Source: Dipylidium caninum (lineage: Eukaryota > Platyhelminthes > Cestoda > Cyclophyllidea > Dipylidiidae). From it: 64,000 bases of DNA. Position numbers and translations under genes: made by a program. Below the pieces are notes generated by a model, which was given only the letters and a program-made list of their open reading frames with translations, ran no database searches and was not told where the DNA came from. Below, piece by piece: positions 13,238 to 28,650 of this stretch (positions are counted from its first letter, which is position 1; each line of letters starts with the position of its first letter). The stretch covers positions 124,001 to 188,000 of the forward strand of contig QEYB01000290.1 in assembly GCA_017562135.1 (NCBI GenBank), read 5' to 3'.

Positions 13238-13918
13238 ATGGCACTGGTTTTGTACTTTAAGCCACTTACACCTCAACTAGCTAAGCGGCGACTTGTTATT
13301 GTACTAACCAGTTGTACCCTTTTTTTTCATTTGCCAAATAGCATCGAACTATGTTTACTAGAAATTCTGCGGTGCATACGTCCCAAAGTCGGTCAATTAT
13401 TATTGGATGAAAAAAAGTGACTTCATATCATCAATGAAGTCGTGACACTACCAATTAATAACTTATTTTCTTGGAGGTGTGGCGTTCGGTCCTTCGTGCT
13501 GCGTCCCTTTGGTTGTTGAGGCCCGTCTAGTTTGACGTAACGCTAAGTATAACGGCAATACAGGGGCAGAAGATTCGCATTTAAGTGGAATGAGAAAGAT
13601 TGGGGAGTAGGCACTACCACTAATTTCGGCGTCGGGACCACTAGCACCCCAAGTCCAGTGTCATAGTTTGGGGATTTTGGCCGGTCGATAGAGGTGGCAC
13701 GACGTATATTCTGTACAAGTTCACATTCTTTTCGTCAAAAAGGAGTACACTTAGGGTCTTTCGCAACTCAATATGGGAAGAGGAGGGGAATGAGGCAATG
13801 CGGACGTGGATTGCATAAACATTTGGTAGGGGAAAAGGTGAATTAGCTCTGCACTGAAAGCCCTTGTGTATTCTCGTGATCTATCCGGGTTGAGATCGGA
13901 GTTGCCACCATGTTCGCC
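13238..13918. other. Intergenic, between convergent lectin and PHACTR genes
   Basis: 681 nt separate the stop codon of the plus-strand lectin gene from the stop codon of the minus-strand PHACTR gene. Both 3' untranslated regions must lie here. I saw no clear AATAAA in the expected place and no further gene. Confidence 0.6.
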
Positions 13919-16900
13919 CTAGGGGCGGTGGAACCTACCAAGACAAGTTAGGGGCCAAGGGGTGGACCTGAGCTCACCTTGTGAATTGCCGGCTATCCGC
14001 GTGAACGTCCATTTCTTTCGACTTGAACTCGTTTAATTCTTTCCGAATGTCCGCCTGTGAGCGGTTTTAAGTAAAGGGAGAGAGGGTTAAGTGAGCAAAT
14101 CATCTGCACCGCAACTACAGTCAAGATTGTGAAATAAACGATTACTCGTAACCAAGGTCACTGTTATTTAGTGGCTCATTATGGATTTTCGAAGGTGCGG
14201 TTACAAATCTTGGACTAATGGGGTAATGCTATCCCACATGGGCTCGTCAGAAGTCATCCTCATACATCAAAATTCCAAGTGGTGCGGTTGAAATTGAAAA
14301 CATGGTGCCGATCTTGAGTTGAACTATTTGCGTATCAAGGCGAGAGATTCATAGGTTTGAGTCATTTGTAGAAATAATAGGAGTTGGAAGCATCATATGA
14401 CCTTATCTTTCGGGGTGAGACGAGTCCATGGCTTATCTGTTCGCCTGTCGTAGGCCACAGCTTCGGTTACTTCGACGTAGTCATTGAAACGAATGATGCG
14501 ACGATTCTTCAACTCCTCAACTGACGGTCGAAAGGAGAGCTTGAAATTAAAGAAACGGAAACATCAGTGAGCCTACTTTTAAGGAACGCTCAACGCTGAT
14601 ACAGTTCCCAACACAGGAGTGTACTTTCAGCTCCCCAAAGTATTAACTGGTGTCAACCATAATTTTTAATTATAATAAAGTGACCGGCTTGCCTTTCTTG
14701 ATAAAGTTATCTTCTTTTCTTCCTTTTCTCGTCTCCGTGACTCCTCACTTCCCACTGAAATTAAAAATAGCAACACTGTTTTCAAAGACAAACAGCCCAA
14801 AGATTGTGATGGCTTTTATTTGGGATCACACTCACAGTGAAGGATATTCTTCTGCTCCAACTCGCCAGCAGTTGGTCTTTGACTCAACTGTCTCTCCAAA
14901 CTGACTTCAATTTTGGCTCTCAACTCCGCACGCATTTGGGGCGTGCGTCCAGACAAAATGTTCTTCGCCAGCAAATCTTCATGACTCGGACGACGTTCCA
15001 AAAAACCCGCCAGGTGGAGAGCACGTTGTTGCCACAATTCAGAATCGGCTCGACGAAGGCAAGCGAGCTCCTCAGGAGTGTTTGGTGGAGTGGTTGTGGT
15101 AACGCGTTGAATATCGTCCACGTTAGTACCTTCCTTCTGCCCAAAGGATGCAGGCGTTGTCATTGTCACTGACTGCATAGGAGGGCGCAGTCTGAGATGA
15201 AGACCGGAATTAAAACGCGCGGAGAGTTGCGAGACCGTACCAAACATGGTAGACGAAGAACGTATAGGGAAAATACTTTCAGTTTCGTTTGTTAAAGTTG
15301 GAGGAGGTGAATTTCTTCGCATTCTACAAATTAAAAGACAGACAAACAGTTTTCTGCAGCAATACCACAGAAATTGGCCTTAATGCTGCATTCATCCACC
15401 ATCATTTAATACTATTGAAAAAAACGTCTCTCCACAATGGAAGAAATATAGCACCGCACTCACTTTCAGAGTTCGGGCTTTGGGTCACCGTAAGGATATA
15501 CCTTAGAGCTCATAATCTTAACAATAATAACAAAGAGGTAGGCCATCTTTTCTGTGACAAAAGAGTCGTGTTAACTAGGTTCGTTGAACCGTGGCCCAAC
15601 AATGTAGTCGGATTAGAAGAGGTGATTGTGCAATGGAAATTGACTTACGCGAGTCGAGTCTTCAATTCTGAGGTCAAAGCGTTGTTGTTGTTGGAGTTAT
15701 TGTTAATATAGTTACTAGGAGAAATTGGACAGCTGTCTTTACTAACAACAGCTGTGGTAGTGGGAGGTGGAGTGGTAGGAAAATCACTGGTTTTTTGAGC
15801 GGAAGCAAAGGTGGTGCCGTTAACCAAATAATCGTGTCCACTCGATGATGGCGGTAGGATGGGAGAATCTACAACGGTCGACGAAATTTCGACTTATTAG
15901 CCCAACACATGGAAAGGTAAACCGATGGCCCGGAACACAAAAGAAAAGGCATCTACCATTTTAGAAGAATAAATGCGATTTGCTAATCACATCCACAGGA
16001 GACTGGGGATAACACAACATTCATACATCAATGCTCCGACATAAAAACACACAGATGAGAGCAATAAAATCATGAAATGCAAGATGCGCAAGAAACATTC
16101 GACTTGGTGAAACGAACTACTCCCGTTAAGTGGACGAAAAGGGCTCAAAGTTTCCAAATCGCCTCAATTAATACAGACTCGAAGATAAAGCGATAAATAG
16201 AGATGAATGTAAAAATTTCACCGTGATGGAGTGGTATAAATCTTTTCATTGCTAGAGCTGTCGAACCCTGTTGTACTGTAGTTGTGTTCATGCCACACCT
16301 TCAATTTATTCGCTAAATCATTAAATGGAGGAATATTTTAAATCAATAAGTGAGATACAAGGCAGATGATCACGTTTGCCGGAATGGGAGCGAAATTCAA
16401 TCGAATCGAAAAGGATTGCAAGTAGTATTGCAAAAAAATGGGTGTCATCTTCCGCACTTCCTTGCCATCCTGAATGATTACATTTCAAGAGGAATCATAT
16501 ACAGTAATCTTCACGAATTGTCTGAATTTTTAACCCTTTCTACGACGTCATTGAGTTGTACCAAGACGTGTCACGAAAGTTTCGAGTGGGACCAGAATTA
16601 CAATAAGTTATAATCAACCAGAGATTCGCTTCAATTGATGAAATCAGCATTGCAAAAGATGGAGACCAGAACGTGAAACTGTTGTGGGTGCAACTCACAG
16701 TCTAAAACTTCAATCCACCGAAAGGACTTCATTGAAGATTAATTTTCGGTAATCTACGGATTTAGGTGGTTTTGAGGAAACGTCGACACCTTTAAAAGAC
16801 ATCAGTCTGGTCGTTCTGTTAGATTTTTGGTAAAATTACTAAGTTCCCGTTACTGTTTGAACATAATAATCTAATGTACACAAATGAGAAAATCACTCTA

Positions 16901-19900
16901 ATCGATCAAGTAGTTCGCCCAAATCTAACATTACAATTGTCGAGAATAATGGGCGCAAACATGAGACGTGTATACCGTGAAATTTCCTAATACGACTAAT
17001 TGCTGTATTCTAGCGCAATCCTAGTTGTTACTTCATTCATTTTCGATCTAATCTCAACAGTGATGTCACGTGGAAACCCCTTGCATACCGCCAACAAAAA
17101 TACGTACACCCCAGGCAAAATGAGCCTTTTCACAAAAGAATAAGTCAGCGTCCATTTAAAAATTAATTATTCGTCGTAGGGGAGCACATGTTCATCAGTA
17201 ATGAATATGGCAATCAGATGCTATCGACCGGGATCACATGTGCATGTTTCAGTAAGCATAAATAGTGTCGTCCAGTTAGGTTTTTAGCGCCCTGATGATT
17301 TGGAGAGGATTTTAATGAGGCTCTAGTCTATAGTAATCCTATGCCCACGCTATCAGTCACTGATTTATTACTATGAAAGGGACATTCAAATAGTGGGTGG
17401 AACGGAATGCGTGCTTCTTCATACCCTGAATACCTCAAAAGTCGATGTATAATGACTTCCTGTCATAAGAGGAAATTGCACGAGAGAGCGAGACCTCAAC
17501 ACAGTACATCAATGGGGAAGGCGAACGAGGAAAACGGGACATTAGCTAACGAAATAGCGGTACGAGGACAATCTGGTGAAATTGTGAGAAGGCCACTTGT
17601 TCAGTTTCCACCTGAATTTTTCCCAGTTTCATTAAGGAATGGCAATAAATGAAGGCTAATTATGCCTCTACTTTTAAGGCTCCAGGGTGTATAGAACGTG
17701 AAAATAAAGAAATTACCTTTTACTGACAATTATGTCTGCGTTTAAAATTTTTTCTCGTGGGAAATTCGGCTGTTACAACTTCTGTGTTTTAAAGTTCAGC
17801 AAAAGCAGTTGGTGGGGAAAAGCATTTTGACAATTTTATAAAATTAGACGACAATGTCATAGGCACGCGTAGGACCGTACTGTTTACTACTGGTGTAAAC
17901 ACAGCAGGCGAGGTAACGGGAACTAACAGGTCGACAACGTATAGAAAGCGGAAAAAATGATGATGGTGAAATAACGCGAAGGAGGCAGTCTCGTAGAATG
18001 ATATCGTGGAACCACTTGTCATATGCAATCACATGATGACTTTATACCTTCAGGGAGATTCTGGGTACAATCATTAAAAGTATCTGGCCCCGACCGCGTT
18101 CATTCTCTATTCCTCCTCACTCGTTTATATTTTGAAGAAATCACAACAAGGAGAACTGAGGTCGATGGGCGATGGGACTAAGACCCAGTCATTGTAGCAA
18201 AAGTGAAATCACGAAATGATACCATATTTATAATCCCGATTAACAAATACTGACAAACCCTGACTGCGCGAACTTGGCTTATCCTACAGAAGAATCACTT
18301 GGATTTGCATAAAAGAGAAGGAATTCAGGACAACTCAGTAAGCGTTGTATTTTTGACATCTGATACGCTATTCAAGATTGGTTGAAAGTGTCATTGTGCC
18401 GAAGGCGAAGATGGTATGAATAAGAAGAGTAGACAGAACAAAGGCGATTGTGAATTGCATAAAACCGAAAATTATCTTCTGCATAGAATGGGTTGCTAAG
18501 ATGGTTAAGCGATTCGTGGTTCAGTTCTACCCGTGGTTATAGTAAATCCAAGAACAGAAAAATCCGAAGTTAAATACACTGAAAATGTTATGCCTACCCT
18601 CATTTGTCTTAGGATAAAGCGGAGAATCAAACGCGTCTGCAAAGGAGAATGGGTGTTCGCAAAGTAGATCGTGAACAAGTTAACTATGAATGGCCATTTT
18701 ATCATTTAAGGCGAGTTACGGTAATTTAGAAACTAAATAAAAGGAAGGTACTAAGCTGTACTGAGATTTTTACTTTTCATGGGAAAAACTTTACCTCCAA
18801 TAGTTTTGAAGAAATTAACATTGTATTCATTCGATGTTAAATTCATTTCATATCCAAATGGGCTACATTGACATTTGGTGGGAGTGCCACTCAGCCCACT
18901 CAAAACCAGTACAAAAGCTGAAGGACCAATGTGAAGTGAGGTGATGCGACGTAAGCCTCACGCCCATGGTTTCAGCCAGTCCAATTAACCTATGAAATTA
19001 ACGACCTCCAATGGGTCTCACCTGGCTGTAAATATATTGTACCACAACCGATGTCAATACACATGATCGCGGAAAAGCAAGCACAGAGGGTGGCAAAAAG
19101 TAAAACTCGAAAATATGCAAACAATATTGCTGGTCTACACATCACTAACCACTCATAAGTTAAATAAGAACTTAAAGGAAGTGAAGAAGAGAAATGGTGA
19201 CCGTTTACATGCAGACAGAAAGAATGCGGGATTCGGATGGACTGGTTCAGAGCCCTAACATTACGTAGACAGCAACGTTAAATATCGGTGCAAGTGCGCG
19301 TGTCAGATCAACGGTAATATCACTAATATGGAGCATTATGTAGGAAAAAAAATGCGCAGGATGCACAAGCACACACAAGCAAAGGACCGCAAATGTATGG
19401 AAATGATCATTTAATTAAAGTGAAAGCAATAAAAAGCTAATGTACTAGGATATAAAATGTCTATACGGAAATAAAAACATTTTGAAGAGTTAAAAATCTG
19501 GATTCAGGTACCAATGATGGAGACGCCAATAGGTTTGTATATCTCGTGGTCTAAAAAGGCGAAGCATTTCTACGGAGACAGCCCATATGTGACAAGGCAA
19601 CCCCATTCACTGTGAGCCTAAATTCACAACCTAGGTTCTGTGAACCAACATTTGAGAAGCAAGCTGGATGGAGCCACTACCGAATCCTAATTTTGAACGC
19701 TTTAGTAATTGGTTCATGGTGACCGCCTGTGGTTTGGTAGAAGTGTAAAAAGAGAATATGTTTGTGGAAATGATGAAAATTTACGGATACTATCGGTTTC
19801 GAGAGGTTAGAATAAATCGAAAAATAATGTTTCAACTTCTCTTAGAGCTAATTCAACGACTCAGAGATGTTTTTAATTCTCAAAAAAACAATAATTATAA

Positions 19901-21701
19901 ATAAGAGGAAATGAGGGCATCTGTTGGGTACTTAGACTAAAAAGCTCTTTAGATGTAACAAGATCAAGAAACCAAGGTCTTAGTACTTCATATCGAAAAT
20001 GTAAGAAGCAAGAAATACCAACTTTCAATATATGAAAAGTAGGAGCAAGAAAAATTGTAGAAATCATTAAGAATATCGATAATAGCTACTAATCAATATG
20101 ATCAAAAGATTAACGGAGGCAAATTAATGAAACACAATCCCAAAAAGCAGGGCAGAGGAAACCGAAAATACTCCCATCCAGGAACCCGAGTTCTAAATAA
20201 CTAAGAAACAAAGAAAAGTATGCATGATCTCTAGCATCAGTTGATTTGCATAAGTCCTCCGCGCAATGCAAATGTCACAGCGACAAGGAGCGAAAATTGA
20301 CTATCACGAGGAGGCGACATTCATTCGTCCATTTACCTTAGTCTCTTTTCAAATTCATCAAATTAAATCAATAAATGACATTGTACTTTATTACTAGAGG
20401 TAAAAGAACGATTTCTCCATAATGAGTCACTAAAAAGAAGAAAGAAACCGTATCTTCCTTTCGCTCTATCCCTTTACTTCCCTCCTGAGAAAAGTTTGCG
20501 CATTTACTACTGTGAAGAAAAAAAAATTCGAAATATCCAATTCGAGCGACGAAGACAGGCACGAACAACTGAACTACACATAATGCACTTAGAAATACCA
20601 AAGTCCAGTTAACCCAAGTATAAGGGCTGGCAGACATTCAAATGAGTAATTGGCTTAAAATCTGTTCTAAAAAATTCGTACTTCACGATGTGAATTAACG
20701 GCACGCATGAAGGAGAATATGCACTTGAGGTGAAATTTTATGCGGACAATTGTGTATGTCCAAGTGCAACTTAACTGGCCAAGATAAAAATAGGCACTAA
20801 GCGCCAGCAAAAAAGAGGGCATTCTGATTAAAAACTGAGCAACAGATACGAGAACATACCCTCATTCGCAGAGTGCACGTTTGAGTCACGAAACGAGAAT
20901 TGACCGAAACGGAGTCTTTTATAAATGGGGGCATTGTCAAAAGTCGTCCCCTCAGACCTAGTTACGCTTGCCGCAGTTGGGAACGCTGTATATGAAACAG
21001 AGAGTTGTAAATAAATTCCACAAATTCATCTAGCAAACCAAAGGTATATCATAAGTTCAATCAGTCTAAAATCAAATATTTCATCAGGAATTGCTATGTC
21101 ATAGCATGGTTTTCTACGTCACGAACATTCAAATAGCCGAAATTATGTGTAACGGTAAGATTATAAGCACTTACTGGAAAGGTGACAGTCGCTGAAAAGA
21201 CGAATAGAATCCAAGGAACCGGATTGATCAGGGTCGTGAATGGGGAGGCAAAGAAGTCTACACCCTGAATTTGGTTCTAAAGAAGAAGGGCGACCGTTTT
21301 TTGTCAAATGAGGTTAAAATTTCTCAAAAGTATTGGGCATTAGACTGGTAAAATCGTTTCACATGTTAACAGTCAAAATAATCTCCAAGTCTGCATTAGA
21401 TATTTTCGAACGATTGGAGGACTATAGAGATAAATGTTGAATCCCAGTCAACCTTACCACTAAAGGGAGGATTTGGGACCGAACCTTCGACTTCATCAGA
21501 TTCGCATCGGGCATTAGGATTGATGATAGACAGTTCGGAGTTACCGCCTTGCTTGCGGATATCAGTTTTAGGTGATTGAAGTCTTTTGACCCAGCTTAAG
21601 TTACGGAATTGTCGAAGTAGTTTGTTCACACCTTTCTTTGAAGAGTTCTGGAGCTGCTTGTCTAGTGAACGAGTGGACGCAAAGGCAGCTGCTTGTTCCA
21701 T
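13919..21701 (-). CDS. PHACTR: Phosphatase and actin regulator (PHACTR family)
   Basis: Minus-strand exons in order: 21701-21458, 15892-15649, 15323-14836, 14754-14693, 14539-14402, 14054-13978, 13934-13919, giving 422 residues. Phases match at every junction. Three RPEL actin-binding motifs are visible, with the Arg-Pro at about residues 274, 312 and 350. The C-terminus has the family PP1-binding string: I-I-R-F (361-364), [12 protein letters not shown] (W384), then D-I-R-K-E-L-N-E-F and the terminal R-F-H-R-P. PHACTR proteins bind PP1 and are displaced by G-actin on the RPELs. The usual N-terminal RPEL was not found, and the first 160 residues are Ser/Thr/Asn-rich and unlike vertebrate members. 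The start chosen has a G at +4; an in-frame ATG 90 nt upstream is possible. Intron 4 has a GC donor, intron 5 a weak GTCATA donor, and the last exon is only 16 nt. Confidence 0.93.
15893..21457 (-). other. PHACTR intron 1 (5.6 kb)
   Basis: Long intron between the N-terminal exon and the Ser/Thr-rich exon. The donor is a good GTAAGG; the acceptor ends in AATAAG. AT-rich throughout. Short open frames occur on both strands but none has matching splice signals and a recognisable domain. No alternative first exon or missing N-terminal RPEL was found in it. Confidence 0.6.
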
Positions 21702-24700
21702 AAAGTTATAGTTTTCTACGTGTAGTATTGCAGCTAAAATTGGTCGATTATGTCGTGAGGCCAAACATGCGCGATTTCCAAATAAACACAAGAAAATGTA
21801 GCCATTGTGTCTTAAAAATGTGCCCTATAGGTGTAAATTTAAACAAAACTGATGTGTTGACTTTCAATAATTGCAAAAATTTTTATAAACAAACAATTTG
21901 CATTATTTAAAGCTTTATAAAGCTTTAATGATATTGTTCTCTTCGGAAATATAATCCACTTTTGTTTGCCAAGCTCATCGTTGACGCATGATGGTCCCTT
22001 ATAGATTTGTAAATGGCATCAAAATATTCCTGATGACTGGCCAAAAACTCCTCCACTTATTCATTATATTGATACCTTGTCAGAGATCGGAGTATTGCAA
22101 CACCTCCCGAATATTCTTATATTCTGCACCGGAGGCCATACATTTGTCGGGTCGTTGTCGTCAATTTTTGCGTCGAGGCGATCAATAGAAAAAAGACAAA
22201 GCATTCAAACAGGTGCTTGGACTAATGCTACACAGGCATTAAAACTTTGCATATTTGCTACTGAACGCATTGCCTCAAAGCATATCCCAGCACAAACCCT
22301 TTATGCGATTCGAGCATTCCTCGAGACCCATGAATATCTGCCAGCTGATCTATCAAAAACTTTCCCCCGCCTGTTTCGGGACTAATCGACCACCACAAAG
22401 GTAGGCTAATTTCAAGGCTGTTATCAACCAATGGTAAAGCGGACATCCAACGAGCCCACACCCAGCCACATAGTGACCTTGGTTTTGGGTCACCAACATT
22501 GAGCCTTTAGACCATAATAACCCCAACCCAAAGCAATAATTCACGACGAGCTGCGTCAACTTGCGAAAGCCTTTAAAAACCAAAAACCCACCTGTCAGAA
22601 CGTTCCAAATGAATAACCGCCGTTTTCGAAAAACTCGAGGTGATTCAAAGTTCCCTGTGCCGTCATGCAAGTAAGCTTTGTAACTACAATTAACTATGAG
22701 TAACTCAGAACGCCTAAAGAGGTCAGTATTCGATCGTCCTCTCGTGAATTTCATGTTCACAAGTCTTTATCATGCTACTTTGGCGATATGGAAACAAGAA
22801 TAAACGTTTCCCTTCGATCGTAAAGACGCTGCCAAATTGAAATTAGAACTCAAGAAAAAGGAATGTCAACCACTTTGGCAAGAACGCCGACATAGAAAAC
22901 GGGATATGGCAATGGCCACTTTACCTTCCTTTCGATATTCGTCATAGCAAGTTCGTGGGGTGATAACTGCCGGAGGTCATCTCGACGTAACTTACTGTCG
23001 AAACAAACCCGAATTAAGGACGAAAACAAGACAATCACAACCCACTTAGGTAAACTGAGAGTAATTCAACCTCCGAAATGGTTCCATAGGCTCTAAGAAC
23101 TTATCATTGATTTGCCACATACTTGGTCTTAACGAAAAATTAGGACTGTCCGATAACTATCGTTTAGTGGCTCCTCGTTTGCCCAAAGTCTTCATATTCG
23201 CAAAACTCCAGATCCGCATGTGGCGTTCCGAAGGCAAAACGCCACCGACTTTATTACTTACAAGTTAATCTCACTTTCTTGTTTTTTATAGTGAAATCGA
23301 ACACAGAGGACTATTACCAAAGGTACTGATTCAAAGGATACTCTCGAATACGGTTTATTCCACACGTAATTGCCTATATTCCGGACATTAAGCCCAATTC
23401 GGCACAGAAAAACACGACAAAACGAAAAGCAATTTATCTTCACTCCGTATCTAATGTGCAAAATATTTCATGCTACCTTGATCTTCTGATTCATGATCTT
23501 TCGTCGTTGGGCCAACATATGACTGTACATAACTGGAGCACCTACAAGAAATGGCTGAAGCAGAGTAAAGCCTTACCAGGAATATATAGAAGCAGAAGGA
23601 CCAGGTACAACTCATATGTGTTGAAGCCGAAGTTGAGAGGATTAGGTAAGGAAAAATCGAAGAGAGGCTTACGAACTGCACAAGGAAGTGAATACCATAT
23701 AAGAACCACTTCGCCCTTAAATTTCAAAAATGTCTTCGAATGAAGATGCTTACCGTGATGCCAGTTGGATAAAGCACTAAGAATAAATTATATCTCAGAA
23801 AAGCGAGGAGATGCAGTCGGCCAAAGAATGTGTAAAGAAAATAATAAAGATAGCGAGTAATATCAGCTAATGACCAAGACACAATCATCATATTTGCGAA
23901 GTTCTTATGTACTTTTACCTATTAGGCGATTCAGGTTAAGGAACACAAACCTCAGGGTAGGAATACATAACTCCATAAAGAATGAAAAGACGGGATGCTA
24001 TTTGAATGGCAGTTATTAGAGGTGAAGATCTGACGAATCTCAGGTAAGCATGAACGACCTAAAAACATCTGGGATTTACTCCACGTACTTCCATAAGAGC
24101 GAGAGTTTGAACGATTTGTAAGACCTGTTCACGTTTGTTCACCAATCCCGCAGATTGGGGGACGATTTTCAAATAGAGAACACAACTCCAGCTGAAATAA
24201 TAGAGGCAGAAATCAGACACAAACCCGATAAGCTGGACAAAGTTATACACGACCAAGTAAGCACCGACAGCTCCTACCATAGAAAAGCCTTGATATTGAA
24301 ATGAACGCCGGACGGTTGATTCGAAGTGCGCGGGAAGTGCCTTTAAAATTTTTTATTTACTTCCACGTCGCTTACTACAGCTGGCAAAAGAATAGCATAA
24401 ATCAGTAGCGCTGCTGATGAAGCAATAAGCTTATGGAGTGATAGAAGTTGCTCGTTGCTGGAGCTGAAGGTGCTAAATGGGCAGTTTATTAAGTACATTG
24501 ATGAAGATCATTGCGACCTAATCCTTGTTCTTCTTGGAGTGACCGAAGAGGTTAACCAACTGTTAAGCTTCGTGCTTTTTATGAGGATCAAATAGAACAG
24601 CCTAAACATGTATCCATTTTTCATTAGCTTATGATATTACTGGCCCGCAAGAACGTTAAAATCCCATTGTAAATATATATGATATTTAAGGCTGAAGAGC

Positions 24701-25259
24701 GGTCGAGATGTCTTGCACATCAATATCAATAATTTGTTTGAACCGATTCTTGAAAAATTTTTTATGGCTCTGAGGGTGGCAGCGACCAAAATTTATATTA
24801 CGTTGGTAGTCAAGTTTCTCACTCTTAGAATATTGCCATAAGGATTCCTTTGGTAATATTGTATGCGTCTCATTAGTCCGATCTATTTTTAAAAAATTGT
24901 AGTTTTTTTCAAAAATCGCCAAAGTTTTTTTCTAAGTGCGTTGTCAACAATTTTTTTTGATATTTTGCTAAGTTCTATTTATCGTTTGTACGGTGTAAAT
25001 TAGGTTCAATGCCGACATTTTGTTATTATCCATGGCCTAGGATGGCACTGTTTAGAATTGGCCCGCGAGCGGGTCGTTTGTTGTTTCGCCAGTGGCTTGT
25101 GCTTCATTTTAACCCTTTGCATTGGTTATTACTTCGTCATTTAGTTTTTTGCTTCCTTTGTGTCCTTTTCGATTTCTCCGCACTGAATTTAGATTTAACT
25201 TGATGCGTACCACGCTGGCACATTTCGTTATACTCGTTTTTTATGTGGTAGTGAATATT
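21702..25259. other. Intergenic region between divergent PHACTR and PPIE
   Basis: 3.6 kb that should contain both promoters and 5' untranslated regions. Several open frames of 60-135 codons occur on both strands around 22.0-23.7 kb. None showed a domain, and they overlap each other on opposite strands. A perfect 22-nt palindrome sits at 21907-21928. Parts could be remains of an old mobile element, but I cannot name one. Confidence 0.5.
21907..21928. repeat. Perfect 22-nt palindrome
   Basis: Two copies of TTAAAGCTTTA overlap head to head around a TATA centre, making a self-complementary 22-mer. It lies about 205 nt upstream of the PHACTR start codon, in its likely 5' region. It could be a binding site, a cruciform or chance in AT-rich DNA. 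Confidence 0.85.
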
Positions 25260-27029
<1,770 letters not shown>

Positions 27030-28153
27030 AATTGTGCAATACATCGTACCAACTATAGAATGTGTAATAGTTGTTTGATAGTGTAAAAGGGCATTTACGT
27101 CAATTTAATTTTAATGCAACCTTAAAGAGGAAGCATTAATTTTAATCTTAAATCGAGTCCTATTTGCGGGTGGAGGGGAAGGGTTTCATTTTTTTGTAGG
27201 AGTGTGTATCCGAAAGATGGTAAGGGAATGACCCTTCCGTGGTAAATATTCGCGACTTTAACTTGAAGGTTCATATGGTGGTGGGTGACGCAGTCGAGCT
27301 GGCTGGAAGTTTCGCGTCACTGTTGTCGGGATTACCGGGTGTCGATTTATCGGACCGTTTTGTTTTAGTAACTTGAGGTTGATTGGGCTTATAGGCTATG
27401 CAACTGGATACGACAGTCTTGAAGTGAGTAGTCGACGCTGAGTGGGAGAGGAAAGAGGGATTGTGCAATAGATTGCGACCATGGCAAAGGGGAACTTGTC
27501 TGATGTATCTGAATTTCCTCTGTTCAGTACATGAACTACCAGGACGATGAGGCGATTTTGTCGCGCTATCATATCCACTGGACCATGCATTTCAACCATG
27601 TCTCCCTGCCCTTTTCGTATCCATGTACTGCTGTGCTTTTTAGACCAATTTCTTCAAAATAATACGCATGAGGCTTTTACCTACCTCGGAACCAACTCAG
27701 AACTTCTGCGCCGTCACGACTAAATTGGATCATAAAGACGTTTTGACAGTAGGTTGAGAAAGCACTATTTGCGGAGGCCTTAACTCTTGTCAATTTAGGG
27801 CTCACAAACCTCGCCTCGCCTCCTGCCTAGCCTCCTGCGCCTTATCCTTTGAATAATTCTGTCTCGTCCAATCTATCCGTTCCCCTCTTAAATGTATTCT
27901 TTCGACGTTTCCGCTCACAGTGACTACCTTTTTGCTACCACGTTCTCGATTTCTTAGCCACAGGAAATACTAATGGAGGTCTCAGAGACCATTGCATTCG
28001 CATTCTCCACACAGTCGGAGATCATTATTAACAGTATGAGTTTTAGACTAGTCTTCTAGTACTATGCATTGAGCGGCCTCGCCGACACCATCAATCTCGG
28101 AATTGAAGCGAATACGGTCATACAGAAATGGCTTTGCCTTATCCTCCCCCCTC

Positions 28154-28190
28154 CACACACACACACACACACAAACACACTCTCTCTCTC
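28154..28190. repeat. (CA)n followed by (CT)n microsatellite
   Basis: A CA run of about nine units at 28154-28172, interrupted once, then a CT run at about 28180-28190. It lies in the PPIE-PPP1R16 intergenic stretch. Confidence 0.9.
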
Positions 28191-28576
28191 ATCTTTAAAT
28201 CTATTTTTACACCTTGTGCACGAAAGTTGTGCTATCATTCCACGAGCACCACCTTCACTGAGTCATAATCGCACGATTTATTTTACAGTAAAGCAAGTTT
28301 GTAATTCGGTAAGACTGATGCGATTTTAACAAATTAGACGCAAAATATGCTTCCATCTACGCAGGAGGAGGTAGATTTCAACTAATTTTGGCGGAAAGTG
28401 GGAAGAGCTAATTCCGTATAGGGTTTAAGATGATCAATTTATGTTTAAAACTGTCGGTCAAGATGGTGTAAGAGACTAGAGAACGAGGGAGCATATGAAG
28501 CCTAATGAAAAGTATTACGCGAATTATCAACTACTATTTGATTTAAACACGTGCGCTAGAGCTGAAGCGTTTCGTC

Positions 28577-28650
28577 GAAGAAGAAAAAGAAGACGAAGAA
28601 GAAGAAGAAGAAGAAGAAGAAGAAGAAGAAGAAGAAGAAGAAGGGGAAGA
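28577..28650. repeat. (GAA)n trinucleotide microsatellite
   Basis: Imperfect GAA/AGA repeat. An uninterrupted core of about 16 units runs from 28595 to 28643, followed by purine-only sequence. It produces artificial Arg-rich, Ser-rich and Phe-rich open frames, which should not be taken as genes. Confidence 0.95.

Noticed and set aside
20368..20637. 89-codon minus-strand frame with a signal-peptide-like start
   Set aside because: It lies inside the PHACTR first intron, with no splice support or homology visible; AT-rich DNA often gives hydrophobic frames.
22077..23743. Overlapping plus and minus frames suggesting a retroelement
   Set aside because: No reverse transcriptase, integrase or transposase motif could be found, and no terminal repeats.
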